Origin: Monoplex corrugatus
Taxonomy: Eukaryota; Mollusca; Gastropoda; Littorinimorpha; Ranellidae
Length of the DNA: 64,000 nt
NCBI GenBank assembly: GCA_030674185.1
Contig: CM060307.1
Span: 57,916,481 to 57,980,480, forward strand
Reading direction: 5' to 3'
Under the pieces are notes generated by a model, which was not told the origin of the DNA, searched no databases, and saw nothing but the letters and a program-made list of their open reading frames with translations. A program made the translations under genes and the position numbers. Shown piece after piece: positions 45,675 through 58,765 of the stretch (the stretch's first letter is position 1; each line of letters begins with the position of its first letter).

Positions 45675-45852
45675 ATTAATAATGATAATAGTAGCAATAA
45701 TAACGATAATAGCAGTAACAATGATAGTAGTAACGATACATAATCAGGGAAGTGCTTTTATAACAGTAGTAATAATAATAGTAATAATGCTACATAATCA
45801 GGGAAGTGCTTTTGTAATAGTAGTAATAATAATAGTAATGATGCGACATAAT
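45675..45852. repeat. About 60-bp imperfect tandem repeat with AAT/GTA triplets
   Basis: ACATAATCAGGGAAGTGCTT followed by TAACAGTAGTAATAATAATAG-type triplets occurs about 2.5 times. Confidence 0.85.
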
Positions 45853-45871
45853 CAAGGGAAGAGCTTACTGG

Positions 45872-45940
45872 ACAGGCTGGCTCAGTCGGTAGAGCCGTGG
45901 ATGAAACATCTGATATATTGAGTTTAATCCCAGCCCAAAA
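45872..45940 (+). mobile_element. tRNA-like SINE head
   Basis: GGCTGGCTCAGTCGGTAGAG (A box) and TTGAGTTTAATCCCAGCCC (decayed B box) are spaced about 45 bp apart. It has no intact acceptor stem. Confidence 0.5.
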
Positions 45941-46404
45941 CACAAATCGTGCCTGTTTGCTGCTAATCTCTATGTGCCAATAATTCTGGTGTTGTCGTTT
46001 TAGTTTTCAGTATAGAATCTAACACCGTCATTCATGTATTTCAAGATTTCTTAGTAAAAATTCGGTTCTGTTTGTATGTGATTCCAAAGCGATACGCACC
46101 TCTACCAAGCGACAGGGAAAGATTTCATATTAAAATTAATATGCACATATAATATGATATATGAATTGGTAGATAATCATTGTTTTAAAATGTTGTGTTT
46201 CAGTCTCATAAATCCGTGCTGATGACATTGACTGCTATCAAATCAACGTACTTGGCTTAGAGAGACCTGTATTGATGATTTAAGGCACTGACTGAGCCAT
46301 TCTGATCTTCGGCACAAACAGTTTTTAATACGTTGGGACCTGGAAATGTGGCCTCGTCCAGTGAATTTTATACATTGGTAGCCCTGACACCCTATCAGGA
46401 ATGT
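45941..46404. other. Unassigned sequence
   Basis: No feature supported. Confidence 0.4.
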
Positions 46405-46481
46405 TTTTCTTCTTCTTCTTCTTCTCCTCCTCGTCCTCCTGCTCCTCCTGCTCTTCCTCCTCCTCTCCTTCTTCTTCTTCT

Positions 46482-46543
<62 letters not shown>

Positions 46544-46553
46544 TACACACACA
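46405..46553. repeat. (TTC)/(TCC)n, (TC)n, (CA)n compound tract
   Basis: Pyrimidine triplets, then (TC)n at about 46486-46526, then (CA)n. Confidence 0.95.
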
Positions 46554-47401
46554 TTCCTTTGTGGAGAAGTAATTTTTAAACAGTTTAGAAAAAGTGAGCT
46601 TATATAATTGCTTGACTATCTTGCTATTTCATCCTTTCTTTAGGTTTTTTGTTTTTTTTCCCTCCAGATTTTAAGAGAATGTTATGACCACGGCCTGTCC
46701 ATCCGTCTGTCTGTGAACAAAATACGTCTGGAAAGATGTTTTCAGAAGCTTAGGGATGGTTTTTAATTATATTTAATTCATGGGTTCTTTTCAATTTCAT
46801 TAAATATTTCGTAAATGCATATATGTAGGAAACGTCTATTTGCGCGTAGTCTTGGATGTTTGAAGATGGGTTTTAACTGACTCTAAAATAAACGTTCAAT
46901 ACATCTATTCCACGACGATTTATTCCGGTCAACTGTCAAATGATTTTTTTAGACCGAGTTATGTTTTTTTAGATTTCACTTCAAATTGCTGGAAATGACA
47001 CTTTCCTAAAACAGCAACAAAATCAGCTTTAGCTGTTTCTGTTCATCTTTTAAGTGTAAATTTTGATCCCTTTCGCAATCTTCGCCGATCGGCTGGCTAG
47101 ATTCTACCCTCCCTTCCGCCTTACTGTAATCGGAGTCTGAAACGCTGTTCACATAAAAGATGCAACGTTAAAGAAACATTTTACAGGTCTATACAATTTA
47201 TGTAATGATGGATAAAAATGTCTCCATTATGGTCTTTTTTTCATCTGGATCTGTGCGTTGACATGTTGTAAATGTATAACTGATTGTGTTTTCAGTGTTG
47301 CCAGCTGAGGATCATGTTTTGATCTGTATGGTTGAATATATACGTGATATATACTCATCTTCCACGGTTTGTTGTTTCAATTGCATGGAACGTTTATTAT
47401 T
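46554..47401. other. Unassigned sequence
   Basis: About 850 bp AT-rich, no gene or known repeat. Confidence 0.4.
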
Positions 47402-47597
47402 CATTAGTCATTATTACTTTATAACACCTACACGTATGGAATCACTGTATGCACCATTGTTTACACTTACTTGTGTCGTAGCGCTGTCGCCGTGACCCGG
47501 CCTCATCAGCGACTGACTGTGTTACTGCTGAGAGGGGAGCGATGGTGCATACAGTGATTCCATACGTGTAGGTGTTATAAAGTAATAATGACTAATG
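47402..47597. repeat. Perfect 56-bp inverted repeat with 84-nt spacer
   Basis: Left arm 47402-47457 (starts CATTAGTCATTATTACTTTA, ends TGTATGCACCAT). The right arm, 47542-47597, is its exact reverse complement. The spacer 47458-47541 is GC-richer (GTAGCGCTGTCGCCGTGACC). No transposase and no clear target-site duplication. It would form a long hairpin if transcribed. Confidence 0.97.
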
Positions 47598-47994
47598 GAT
47601 TCAGTAAAACCTACGTGGCGGACTGCAATAATTTGTCAAAATGGTCGTTTTATTATTATTATTATTATTTATTAAAAATTTTTTTATCTGTGTTGTTGGT
47701 TTATTTTCATTTTCTTTTCTAAAATGTCATTCATGATCTACCATAGCTTGTCCAGCTACATTATGCTGCTATGATGTTAAGCGTTATATCTCTAATTTGG
47801 CCATTTCATTCAGTGATTACCATATACTGTTCTCATTTACACCACCTGATTATGTTCCAGTACCAGTGACTGTCCTTGTGGGACGAAAATAATGTTTCAG
47901 AATCTTCCTTACCCCTGGCGTGGACAGGATACACATGTGGCCCCGCCCAAACCTTAGCTGGTTAGGATGACAACTCTGAGGTTACAAACAGAGC
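47598..47994. other. Unassigned sequence
   Basis: Short ATT run at 47655; nothing else seen. Confidence 0.4.
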
Positions 47995-48215
47995 CTGCAG
48001 AGATGTTTTCATGATGTGCTGGCTCAGTTTTTGACGTCTGCCTGAGAAGCGAGAGGTCCCGGCTTTGGACCACTCCCTCTCCTTTTCCACCAGATTTTGG
48101 GTGATGGTCTGGATGAGACGATGGAACGAGGTTTCACGTACTGTATGCACTTCGTGGGTATAAAATGTTTTGCCACAGCAAAATAATTCTTTCTTGCAAA
48201 ACTTTGCCCAAAATA
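47995..48215 (+). mobile_element. SINE S1, second copy
   Basis: Decayed head with GCTGGCTCAGTTTTTGACG and GAGAGGTCCCGGCTTTGGAC, then the S1 body GGTCTGGATGAGACGATGGA, ACTGTATGCACTTCGTGGGT, ending near CTTGCAAAACTTTGCCC. Confidence 0.65.
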
Positions 48216-48277
48216 AAAAGAAAAGAAAAATCAAAAAATAAACAAATATGCACGTATGCTGGCAGAGAGAGAGAGAG

Positions 48278-48370
<93 letters not shown>
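48216..48370. repeat. (GA)n, (TA)n and (GAA)n tract
   Basis: GA at 48269-48280 and 48293-48340 around a TA run, then about 10 GAA triplets. Confidence 0.93.
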
Positions 48371-48371
<1 letters not shown>

Positions 48372-49436
48372 GGCGCCATTTTATGGTGGCATTTTTTTAC
48401 CAGCGCGCCCATTTCATTCAAGAAAATTCCTTTGTAACAAAACAAAAAAGAAACGAAAAGAAAGAAAGGAAGGAAGAAAGAAAGAAATCCAGCCTTTCCT
48501 TTATAAGGCTACACTGTCATTGGTTGGTTCATTTTGACTTTTTTGGCTGCTTATCTGTCAGTTCATGCAACATTTTACTTTGTGACTTTACGCCTCTGTG
48601 TGATTTATTTGTTTGTTGACCTTCTAGTTTATACGTGTGTTTAAGTTTTATATTACTGACATGCTAATGACGTTGTAATGTGCATGGATTTGTGAAAATC
48701 ACGAATACTGCGAGATTCAGGGAGAGCATCAAAATCTACCCATAGTGAAAATGGCGAAAGCTTTGGAAACCAGATTTCTTCAAGTTGCTGATGAACCTGG
48801 CATGGGCCTACTTTTCTGTCTTGTACATGTAATCTTCTTTGATTCTACTTTCATATGGCACAGCGAGTTCGATCCGATTTTTTTTTTTTTAATGAATGGG
48901 AGTGGAATACAATATCCTATCAAATGGCCCTCCTACACAGCCATGTACTTCCAGGATACTTCCTTTGTGGACTGACATATCCAAGTACATTCATTTTCTG
49001 GGAAGTAATTCGTCAGCCTTGCTGCCATGACAGTCAGGATTTTCGCCTCAACGTTCAGACGTGATATTGGTCTGAACTTTTTAAAAAAAAATTTTTTAAT
49101 TACATTCTGTCGGCTATTATCCATTGGTCGTTTTTCTTCAAGTTCCTATGTGCTGATTTTGTCAGCTTACGGAGCCACTCATGTACTTTGGGACGTTTCA
49201 CATAAGCAGGGAAGGTACTCTGTCAGGCCCAGGTAATGATTTGGTTTTGACTTTCTTTATATAGGGCAGCACACGCACACGCCTTGAGAGTAAACAAAAG
49301 ATCATAAGACTAAAGAAAGTCACTTCTTTGGCAGTCTGCAAACTCCTGTGAGAAAATGTCTTTCATACGTTTTGTCATGTTTTCTCAACCCAGCTATGGC
49401 CCTAAGCTGTACACTGAGCTTCTAGTAAACGTAACG
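48371..49436. other. Unassigned sequence
   Basis: About 1.07 kb, no supported feature. Confidence 0.4.
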
Positions 49437-49715
49437 TAGTGTGTTAGTGTGTGTATATTGGTGTGTTAGAGTGTGTATATTGGTGTGTTAGAGTGTGTGT
49501 GTGTTAGTGTGTTAATGTGTGTGTGTGTTAGTGTTAGTGTGTTAATGTGTATGTGTTAGTGTGTGTGTTAGTGTGTGTGTGTGTCAATGTGTTAGTGTGT
49601 TAATGTGTGTGTGTTAGTGTGTTAATGTGTGTGTGTTAGTGTGTGTGTTAGTGTGTGTGTGTGTCAGTGTGTGTGTGTGTGTTAGTGTGTGTGTTAGTGT
49701 GTGTGTGCGTGTGTG

Positions 49716-49773
<58 letters not shown>
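49437..49773. repeat. GTGTTAGT-type higher-order repeat then (GT)n
   Basis: Units such as GTGTGTTAGTGTGTGTG with AATG and CAGTG variants, ending in pure (GT)n from about 49716. Confidence 0.95.
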
Positions 49774-49776
<3 letters not shown>

Positions 49777-50100
49777 ATTTTTGTGAAGCTCGTACGACAA
49801 TATAATGTTCATGGCTTGAATGATACCGTCTTGTATGAAGAAGAGAGCCATACAGCGTTTTGATAGAAATTTTAGAACTATGTATGAAGATACATTTTAG
49901 TATGGAAATGTAAAATATATTGAAATACAGAAACTACATTCAGTTTCTTTTGTTCTGCTTTGCTTTTAATCGGCTTGTGATTTCATTGTTGTTGTTGTTG
50001 CTGCTGTTTTTGTTTTGGTGTTGTTGAGTGCTGTATGCTCACTCACTGTGTGTGTCTAACTCTCTCCTCCTAACCTCGCTTTTTTTTCTTTTTTTTTTCG

Positions 50101-50160
<60 letters not shown>

Positions 50161-50164
50161 ATGT
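49774..50164. repeat. Unassigned with (TC)n
   Basis: (TC)n at 50105-50153; the remainder is unassigned. Confidence 0.6.
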
Positions 50165-50443
50165 ACATGCACATTCGCGCACACACATAATAATATTGGA
50201 CATTTGTTGAGCGCCTTCCTCCCTCACAGGGAGGGAGCACAAGGCGCTTCACATAATAGACGCACAGAACAGCCACAAATAGTGTACACATATAACATAA
50301 GACATATGGACAGATATGTCACACTTCATACTACAAAACACATCATACCGCATAATACCACATGATAACGTAATAACACATCTCATACCACATCACTACA
50401 CACAAATATGGAAAGGAAAACAGAACTATGCATGACAACAAAA

Positions 50444-50514
<71 letters not shown>

Positions 50515-51355
50515 CATGCACCCTCTTCAACAATGGGATAAGGAGGAATGATAGAATCAAGAGTGAATATGGAGTGTTGTCTCAAAAGCATTTTTGAACA
50601 GGTAGGTCTTGAGACCGGTTTTGAAAGATGTGAGAGAAGGAGCATGGCGAAGGTCATATGGGAGACTGTTCCAAAAGAGAGGAGCTGAGAAAGAGAAAGA
50701 GCGTTCACCAAACGACTGAGTTTTTACACGAGGTACAATTAGCAAACGGGTGTCAGAACTTGATCGGAGCTGTCGTGATGGCAGGTATGTTGAAATCATT
50801 TCTGAAACATAAGGGGGAGCTGTGCCTGTAAGAGACGAGAAAGTCAGAGTAGCTATTTTGTATTGTATCCGTGCAGATACTGGTAACCAGTGAAGAGACT
50901 GCAGAAGTGGTGTAATATGATCTCTCCTTTTAGCCCTACAGACCAGTCTAGCTGCCGCATTTTGGACTTTCTGTAGTTTTTGGATCAAGTAGTGTGGACA
51001 GCCAACAAGGAGGGAATTACAGTAATCAAGTCTTGACAGTACCAAAGAACAAACCAGGGTTTGTGCTGCCTGAGTAGTGAGAAGATGCCGAATGGAACTG
51101 ATTTTCCGGAGTTGGAGATATGCGGCTTTGCAAATATTATTTACATGCTGCTTCATGGAAAGATTGCAATCAAGAGTGACACCTAGATTTTTCACTGAGG
51201 AAATGAAATTGACATCAGATTGTCCAATGCGAAGAGAAGAAGGTAAAGTGCTGTTTACAGATTGTCTGCCAGAAGAAATGATAATAGCTTCTGTTTTACT
51301 GTCGTTTAACTGCAGTTTGTTTTCATTCATCCATATCTTTACATCTTCAGTACAG
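50165..51355 (-). mobile_element. CR1/L2-like LINE (family L-b), 5'-truncated
   Basis: C-terminal part of a non-LTR RT on the minus strand, followed by a 3' UTR that carries (GT)n (complement at 50447-50513). A terminal hairpin lies around GCGCCTTGTGCTCCCTCCCT / AGGGAGGAAGGCGC (50206-50248), ahead of an ATTATTATG tail. The hairpin-plus-short-repeat 3' end is characteristic of CR1/L2-type LINEs. Confidence 0.88.
50557..51355 (-). CDS. LINE reverse transcriptase, C-terminal fragment
   Basis: About 265 residues from the post-YADD region to the C-terminus, uninterrupted. Blocks seen are IWMNENKLQLNDSKTEAIII, VKNLGVTLDCNLSMKQHVN, RLDYCNSLLVGCPHYLIQKL, LHWLPVSARIQYKIATLTFS and FWNSLPYDLRHAPSLTSFKT. 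These are the usual CR1/L2/Rex-type thumb and C-terminal motifs. The catalytic palm is missing, so the fragment is inactive. The good frame points to a fairly young insertion. The low-complexity frame upstream of 51355 is (CA)n and not protein. Confidence 0.85.
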
Positions 51356-51418
51356 TACATATACAAGATACGCACATGAACATACATATAAACCCACACA
51401 TAAACATGAACGCACGCG

Positions 51419-51455
<37 letters not shown>

Positions 51456-51548
51456 GTACACACCACACGCGCGCGCACACGCGCACACACACTCTCACAC
51501 ACATATGCATGAACATGCAAACACACACACACACATGCACACACACGC
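51356..51548. repeat. (CA)n/(CG) microsatellite
   Basis: Interrupted (CA)n with ATAAACATGAACG drift at its left side. Confidence 0.92.
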
Positions 51549-52280
51549 GTGTTTGTGCTAACACATGACAGTTAATAAAGATGCCTGCGGCAGAGATCTG
51601 TCCTTGTGATTAAGTAGAAGCCAGGAGATGGAAATTATACCAGAAACATTCATCAAATTCGGACAGCTTCGTCTGCAACCCATTCAAGTCTGCTCGTTCA
51701 GTCACTTCACCTATCACTGTGCTTTTCTTAGTAACTTACTCAGTAAGCCTGCTTATCGAATGGTTCACATAACCCGGAGAAGGTGGCAATACCGTGTTAA
51801 AGGGAGGAAATTAGGCATTTCTGAGTTCATCAGTTTTTGTAGTGATTGCATTCCCTTTAATGGTTGGATCCTCTTTAGCTGTGATGTACTGGCGGTAGAG
51901 AGGATGTTTATACGAAGAGATTGTACTACCTGAGGTCCCCGGCAGCTGCGTGCTCGGATCGACGTGCACAGTGTTAATTACTTGATATTGATTTCTCAGT
52001 TCTGAGAGTCATCAACTTCATCATCAGAACGAGAAAGTCAGCATTTCTTTTTTTTTTTTTTAACAGAGAAAATGAAAATAACTCACATTTTTCCATATTA
52101 TGTTCTCAAGCTACAACGCTGTCCAGAGCATCTGATCATTTGGTACTTCACTATGTGGGACATAGTGGATCTAGACAGAACAGCAGACTGACAATGTGAC
52201 CAACTGTGGAACCAGGGGAAAGAAAACGACTGTGGTGCATGTTGAAAGCCATCAGTCGCAAGTTGACCCTTTCCAACACT
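51549..52280. other. Unassigned sequence
   Basis: No supported feature in about 730 bp. Confidence 0.4.
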
Positions 52281-52312
52281 GCTCACACACACACACACGC
52301 ACACGCACACGC

Positions 52313-52384
<72 letters not shown>

Positions 52385-52479
52385 CACACTCTCACACACA
52401 CATACACACACACAAACAAGCAAACATAAACACACATATACACACATACACACACACAACACTCTCTCTCTCTCTCTCT

Positions 52480-52548
<69 letters not shown>

Positions 52549-52558
52549 ACACACACAC
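52281..52558. repeat. (CA)n, (TC)n, (CA)n compound microsatellite
   Basis: Interrupted (CA)n to about 52460, short (TC)n, then (CA)n at 52483-52558, directly upstream of a family N tail. Confidence 0.96.
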
Positions 52559-52562
52559 ACCA

Positions 52563-52620
52563 GGTTCTAATATCACATTATGTGGATAGACATTAAATGA
52601 AATTGAACACACACCGGTGC
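52563..52620 (+). mobile_element. Family N LINE 3' tail only (copy D)
   Basis: TTCTAATATCACATTATGTGGATAG begins the block, followed by ATAGACATTAAATGAAATTG and ACACACACC. It matches the 3' ends of copies A, B and C. The hairpin is TCACA-TTA-TGTGG (52573-52585). It is the shortest copy, with (CA)n immediately 5' and a short CA run 3'. Confidence 0.7.
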
Positions 52621-52807
52621 TGATTGGTCCTTTTGATAAAACCAGGAATACAAGATATGATGTCTCGAGTTCAGTTCCAGCTCTCAACATTAAAAACTGG
52701 CCTGTTAGCTGTCCATCGTCATGCTTCAATCATTTTGGTGGTGTCTTTTAAATATTTCATAGGTTTCTTTTCTCACACACACCTCTTCCATCTGCTCTTC
52801 CTATGTC

Positions 52808-52945
52808 ATGACCTTACCTGTGCAAGGATTCTGTGCACATTCAAGGAGTCTGCTAGATACTTGCTGGCAGATTTGGGTGGAGTGCATATTAAATAACCCA
52901 AGTGCAATGAATCCTCTTGAATAAACTCTGAACTCCAAACACAGA
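52808..52945 (+). repeat. Dispersed repeat DR2, copy 4
   Basis: GACCTTACCTGTGCAAGGAT, GGAGTCTGCTAGATACTTGC, TGGCAGATTTGGGTGGAGTG, CAAGTGCAATGAATCC, then GAATAAACTCTGAACTCCAA. The last block is repeated at 53012, after (GACA)n. Confidence 0.75.
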
Positions 52946-53166
52946 CACACACAGAGAGAGAGAGACAGAGACAGAGACAGACAGACAGACAGACAGACAG
53001 AAGACAGAGATAACTTGAATAAACTCTGAACTCCAAACACAGACACAACAGAGAGAGAGCGAGACAGAGACAGACAGACAGACAGACAGACAGAGAGACA
53101 GAGATAAACAGAGAGAGACAGAGAGAGACACAAAGAGACAGAGACACAGAGACAGACAGACAGAGA
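52946..53166. repeat. (GACA)n/(GA)n with duplicated flank
   Basis: Two units of GAATAAACTCTGAACTCCAA-CACAGACAC each followed by GA/GACA arrays. Confidence 0.93.
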
Positions 53167-53351
53167 GAACGTACTGGGTGTTTTACGTTTCCATACACCT
53201 GCCCTCGACCTCGCTGCTGCAAGCTTCGTCTCCTCCTCTGCCGTCTTCGCCTTCGCCTTCTGTCCTGATGGTGCCGCCTTCGCCTTCTGTCCCGCCGGTG
53301 CCGCTTTCGCCTTCTGTCCGTCGGTACCGCCTTCGTCGCCACCTCGGCCGC

Positions 53352-53822
53352 CACCATATGACTGTGATAGGCTGAAACTATGCCTTTTTAATGCTCAGTC
53401 AACATGCACTGATGGCAAAGCCGAAGTCATTGCTGATTTTATCGCAGATGAGCATGTTGACATTGCTTTTATCACAGAGACATGGCTTAACCCCCTTGGT
53501 CACGAACCTATACATGCTTAGCCTCACTCCGAGTGGTTACAGGCTTGCTTCTTTCCATCGCTCATCCCGAGGTGGCGGTATCGCCATCCTCTACGACTCA
53601 CTCCATTCCCGCCTATCTTTCTCGCAGTCTCTGCCTTTCTCCCATCCTTCTTTCGAGCACGTTGAAGTATCCTTCCAATCCATCCCTCACCCCATCACCT
53701 TCTCCTGTGTCTATCGACCCCCACCTAGATCTGCAAACAAACTCACCACATCCACTTTCTGTCTGACTTTGACCAATTGCTTGACCACTACTGCCTCTTA
53801 CCTGGAAATCTCATCATTCTAG
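53352..53822 (+). pseudogene. LINE APE endonuclease N-terminal part, frameshifted
   Basis: Starts [16 protein letters not shown], then VDIAFITETWL, which carries the endonuclease glutamate. A frameshift near 53515 leads into SGYRLASFHRSSRGGGIAIL and CVYRPPPR. A second shift near 53750 joins the next frame. This domain nicks the target DNA for target-primed reverse transcription. Confidence 0.85.
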
Positions 53823-55369
53823 GTGACATCAATGTCCACTATGACAACATTCACCGTTATGACACAAGACATATCATCAACTCTCTGTCCAATCACAATA
53901 TGACTCAACACATTTCTGAACCAACCCATCAAAAAGGTCACATTCTTGACTGGATCATTTCTCGTGATCACCACAATTCCGCTAATGACAACTGCTTAGT
54001 TCTTTATACCCGTCTAACTTCAGCCCTTCCATCTGACCACTCTGCAATTCTCTGTTCTCTCGACATTTCTCCTCCTTCCCGTACCATGCGCACAGTGACT
54101 CGACGCAATCTCAAATCTATCGACCTCTCCACATTTTCATCTGATGCCTCCCGTCTCCTTTCTGAAAAGTCACATAACCTTGCCGATGAATTCTATACTA
54201 CTCTCCACCATCTTCTGGACACTCATGCTCCAGCCACAACCCGTCTTTTACCTGACCGCCCCCCTACCCCCTGGCTCACTCATGAGATCGCCTGTGCAAA
54301 ACGTGCCCGCCGCAGAGCAGAGCGCCGCTGGCGCAAATCCAAACTCACTGTACACAGGCAACTTTTCCAAGCCTCTAAAACAAAAGTATCCACCCTCATT
54401 GCATCAGCAAAAACAAGCTATTTCCAAACCAAAATCCTGAATGCCTCTTCTTCAAAAGAACTCTTTACAACCATGAATCATCTCCTTGGCACACGAAAAG
54501 ATTTACCTCTCCCAACAAAACATACAAATGAAGAACTCCCATCTGTATTCTCCAACTATTTCACCACCAAAATACAAACTCTTCGTGACAGGCTTGACAG
54601 GACACCCTGTCAACCATGCCCACCTGACCCTTCCTTCTCTGACACACCTCTTACTACTTTTACCCCAGTCTCACAAGAAGAAATTCTCAACACAATCAGA
54701 TCCATGTCGTTCAAAACCTGCGAACTGGATCCTCTTCCAGGTTCTGTCTACGCCGACTGTCTCCCTACTCTCCTCCCATTCATCACTGACATCATCAACA
54801 CTTCTCTTCAAACTGGAACTGTCCCAGATTCTTTCAAGTCTGCTATTGTTCACCCTCTCCTCAAGAAACACAATTTAGATCCAAATGAACTGAAAAATTA
54901 CCGGCCTATCTCTAATCTCTCTTTCTTGTCAAAACTCATTGAAAAAGTCGTCCTCAACCAGCTGAACTCTCACCTGTCTGCCAACAATCTCCTCAATCCT
55001 TTCCAGTCAGCCTACCGCCAGTGCCATAGCACTGAAACTGCCCTACTACACATTCTCAACAATCTCCTCCTTGCAACTGATACTGGCAAAGTCTCTCTCC
55101 TCACACTCCTTGATCTGTCTGCAGCCTTCGATACCATTGACCATGGTATTCTCCTTTCTAGACTTCATCATACTTTTGGCATCTCTGACATTGCTCTCTC
55201 CTTTTTCACTTCGTATTTATCAAACAGAAAACAAACTGTTCTCATCAATGGCACTTATTCTCAACCTGCATACCTGACCTGTGGTGTTCCACAAGGATCT
55301 GTCCTTGGCCCTGTTCTTTTCACTCTTTACACCTCCCCCTGTCTACCATCATCAACTCCCACTCTATAA
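53777..55369 (+). CDS. LINE endonuclease C-terminus and reverse transcriptase N-terminus
   Basis: 530-codon open frame. Endonuclease motifs are GNLIILGDINVHYDN (the GDxN box) and LPSDHSAILC (the catalytic DH). RT motifs follow: ELKNYRPISNLSFLSKLIEK, NPFQSAYRQCHSTETALLHI, TLLDLSAAFDTIDHGIL (first catalytic Asp) and GVPQGSVLGPVLFTLYTS. A frameshift at about 55340 ends the frame just before the YADD box. The order and motif style fit CR1/L2-type LINEs. Confidence 0.9.
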   Translation: MLDHYCLLPGNLIILGDINVHYDNIHRYDTRHIINSLSNHNMTQHISEPTHQKGHILDWIISRDHHNSANDNCLVLYTRLTSALPSDHSAILCSLDISPPSRTMRTVTRRNLKSIDLSTFSSDASRLLSEKSHNLADEFYTTLHHLLDTHAPATTRLLPDRPPTPWLTHEIACAKRARRRAERRWRKSKLTVHRQLFQASKTKVSTLIASAKTSYFQTKILNASSSKELFTTMNHLLGTRKDLPLPTKHTNEELPSVFSNYFTTKIQTLRDRLDRTPCQPCPPDPSFSDTPLTTFTPVSQEEILNTIRSMSFKTCELDPLPGSVYADCLPTLLPFITDIINTSLQTGTVPDSFKSAIVHPLLKKHNLDPNELKNYRPISNLSFLSKLIEKVVLNQLNSHLSANNLLNPFQSAYRQCHSTETALLHILNNLLLATDTGKVSLLTLLDLSAAFDTIDHGILLSRLHHTFGISDIALSFFTSYLSNRKQTVLINGTYSQPAYLTCGVPQGSVLGPVLFTLYTSPCLPSSTPTL

Positions 55370-56223
55370 AACACCACTTCTATGCTGATGACACCTAACT
55401 TCAAGACAGTGACTCACCTGATAATATACAGCGCCTGTTGACTCGCACCACTGAGTGTTACTCAGACATTAAGAACTGGATGACGTTCAACAAACTTCAG
55501 CTTAATGACGACAAGACAGAAGCTATCCTCATTGGAACCCGTCAGAAACTTTCTCAGCTGCCTCCTCTTTCTCTCCCATTATGTAACACATCAGTCCCAA
55601 TTTCTGATTCAGCTAAAATCCTTGGTGTCTGCATTGACTCTACCCTCTCCATGAACAACTTTGTTTCTCAAACTGCCAGATCTTGCTACTATCATCTCCA
55701 TCGTATAAGGCTGATCAGGAAGTATCTCTCTGTCGAAACAACTGCAAAACTCGTTCTCTCCTTCATAATATCTCGCATTGACTATTGCAATTCACTCCTG
55801 TCTGGTCTTCCTGCCTCCACCATTCACATCCTACAGCGCATTCAAAACAATGCTGTACGCCTTGTACTCAAAAAGAAAAAAGCTGACCACATATCTCCTC
55901 TCCTGGCACAACTTCACTGGCTCCCTGTATCAAAGCGCATACAGTACAAACTAGACACCATGTGCTACAAAAGCCTCAATAACGCAGCCCCCGATTACCT
56001 GTCAAGCCTACTTGAAATCTATGTTCCCTCACGTACCCTCCGCTCTGCCTCCGATCCTCTGACTTTTCGCTTTCCACGCACTAAGCTCAATACCTATGGT
56101 CCACGAGCCTTCTCTGTTTCTGGTCCACTCTCCTGGAACAAACTTCCTCTCTCAGTCCGTCAGCAACCTACTTTTGTCTCCTTCAAGTCCGCTCTCAAAA
56201 CTCACCTTTTCTCCTTCGCATAA
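55370..56223 (+). CDS. LINE reverse transcriptase C-terminal part
   Basis: HFYADDT at 55388 is followed at once by a TAA stop where the family usually has Gln, then LQDSD. The remaining open frame (from 55408) reads IKNWMTFNKLQLNDDKTEAI, AKILGVCIDSTLSM, RIDYCNSLLSGLP and LHWLPVSKRIQYKLDTMCYK, ending SFKSALKTHLFSFA. One stop and an upstream frameshift are all that interrupt this part. Confidence 0.88.
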
Positions 56224-56395
56224 AATCCCTAACCTCACTCAACCCCCCCCCCCCCTCTGCAGCCTGTCTCCGCTCGGAGGGAATCACATGGTTATAATAT
56301 GTGGTTGTATATGCTATGCTCTCTATAATTTCCCATTGCTTTTATTCTTGCTTTTATTGCTTTTGTTCTTTCTCCCCATTTATGGCCATGCGTGC

Positions 56396-56451
<56 letters not shown>

Positions 56452-56582
56452 ACGTGTGTGTGTGTGCGTGCGTGCGTGCGCTTGCGTGTGTGTCTGCTTC
56501 AGCGCTTAGATTTGATTTTATCAAGATTTTGCGCTATATAAATATTGTAATTATTATTATAATTATTATGATTCACAGGATC

Positions 56583-56670
56583 TTAAACCCTTTGACTCCC
56601 GCACCCCATCCACCAACTTCAAAAACTTAACCTTTTGATTCCCTTACCCTATCGACCAGCTTCCTGCATA
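56583..56670. mobile_element. Arms of the TTAA MITE (second locus)
   Basis: Two tandem forward arms (AAACCCTTTGACTCCCGCAC, then TTAACCTTTTGATTCCCTTA) with the same order and spacer (CAAAAAC) as at 21788-21865. The opposite inverted arm is absent. Confidence 0.6.
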
Positions 56671-57029
56671 TACACACAAAGTGGATTTAGGCATTGCACA
56701 CATGCTGACATGGCAGACCGGAAAAACATCAAACCTTGGCCCACCAGGTGGAGGTGTCTGGATGGATCGAACCCAGTATCTTCCGATTGGAAGCCACGGT
56801 CTGAGTGTGACGTTCATCTATTGATGAATGTTCTGCCGTGGAGGTTAGTGGTTAGGGGTGGGGAGATGCAGTAGGCCATGTGTGCTGTTGTTCCACCTGG
56901 TACTGAGAGCAAGTTACATCACTGCAATATCTATTCAGCTGCCTGGTCCTCTTGACCTCAAAGTGCTTGTGGTCAATGCGAAGTCTCGTCAGGATCACTG
57001 GCGTCTCTCTGGACAGAGGGAGGATGGAA
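56671..57029. other. Possible SINE remnants, minus strand, otherwise unassigned
   Basis: The minus strand contains TACTGGGTTCGATCCATCC (B-box-like, near 56770) and S3-like ATGTCAGCATGTGTGCAATG. The structure is too decayed to delimit. Confidence 0.4.

Positions 57030-58765
<1,736 letters not shown>

Larger units (their letters stand above)
53167..56577 (+). mobile_element. CR1/L2-like LINE (family L-a), near full length
   Basis: About 3.4 kb with endonuclease, RT, a 3' UTR and a terminal tail. The 3' UTR contains (GT)n at 56399-56490. It ends with AGCGCTTAGATTTGATTTTA, TCAAGATTTTGCGCTATATA and ATTATTATTATAATTATTA. The same 3' UTR, with its own GT run, recurs at 60774-61075 and the tail at 38309. 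The 5' part has a CTTCGCCTTC-type repeated segment (53210-53350) of unknown role. Two or three frameshifts and one stop within the catalytic box region make it inactive as it stands. Confidence 0.92.

Noticed and set aside
50557..51564. 335-codon minus-strand frame as a single gene with a Cys/Val-rich leader
   Set aside because: The leader is (CA)n translation. Only the part from about 51355 down is protein-like, and it is a LINE reverse transcriptase fragment.
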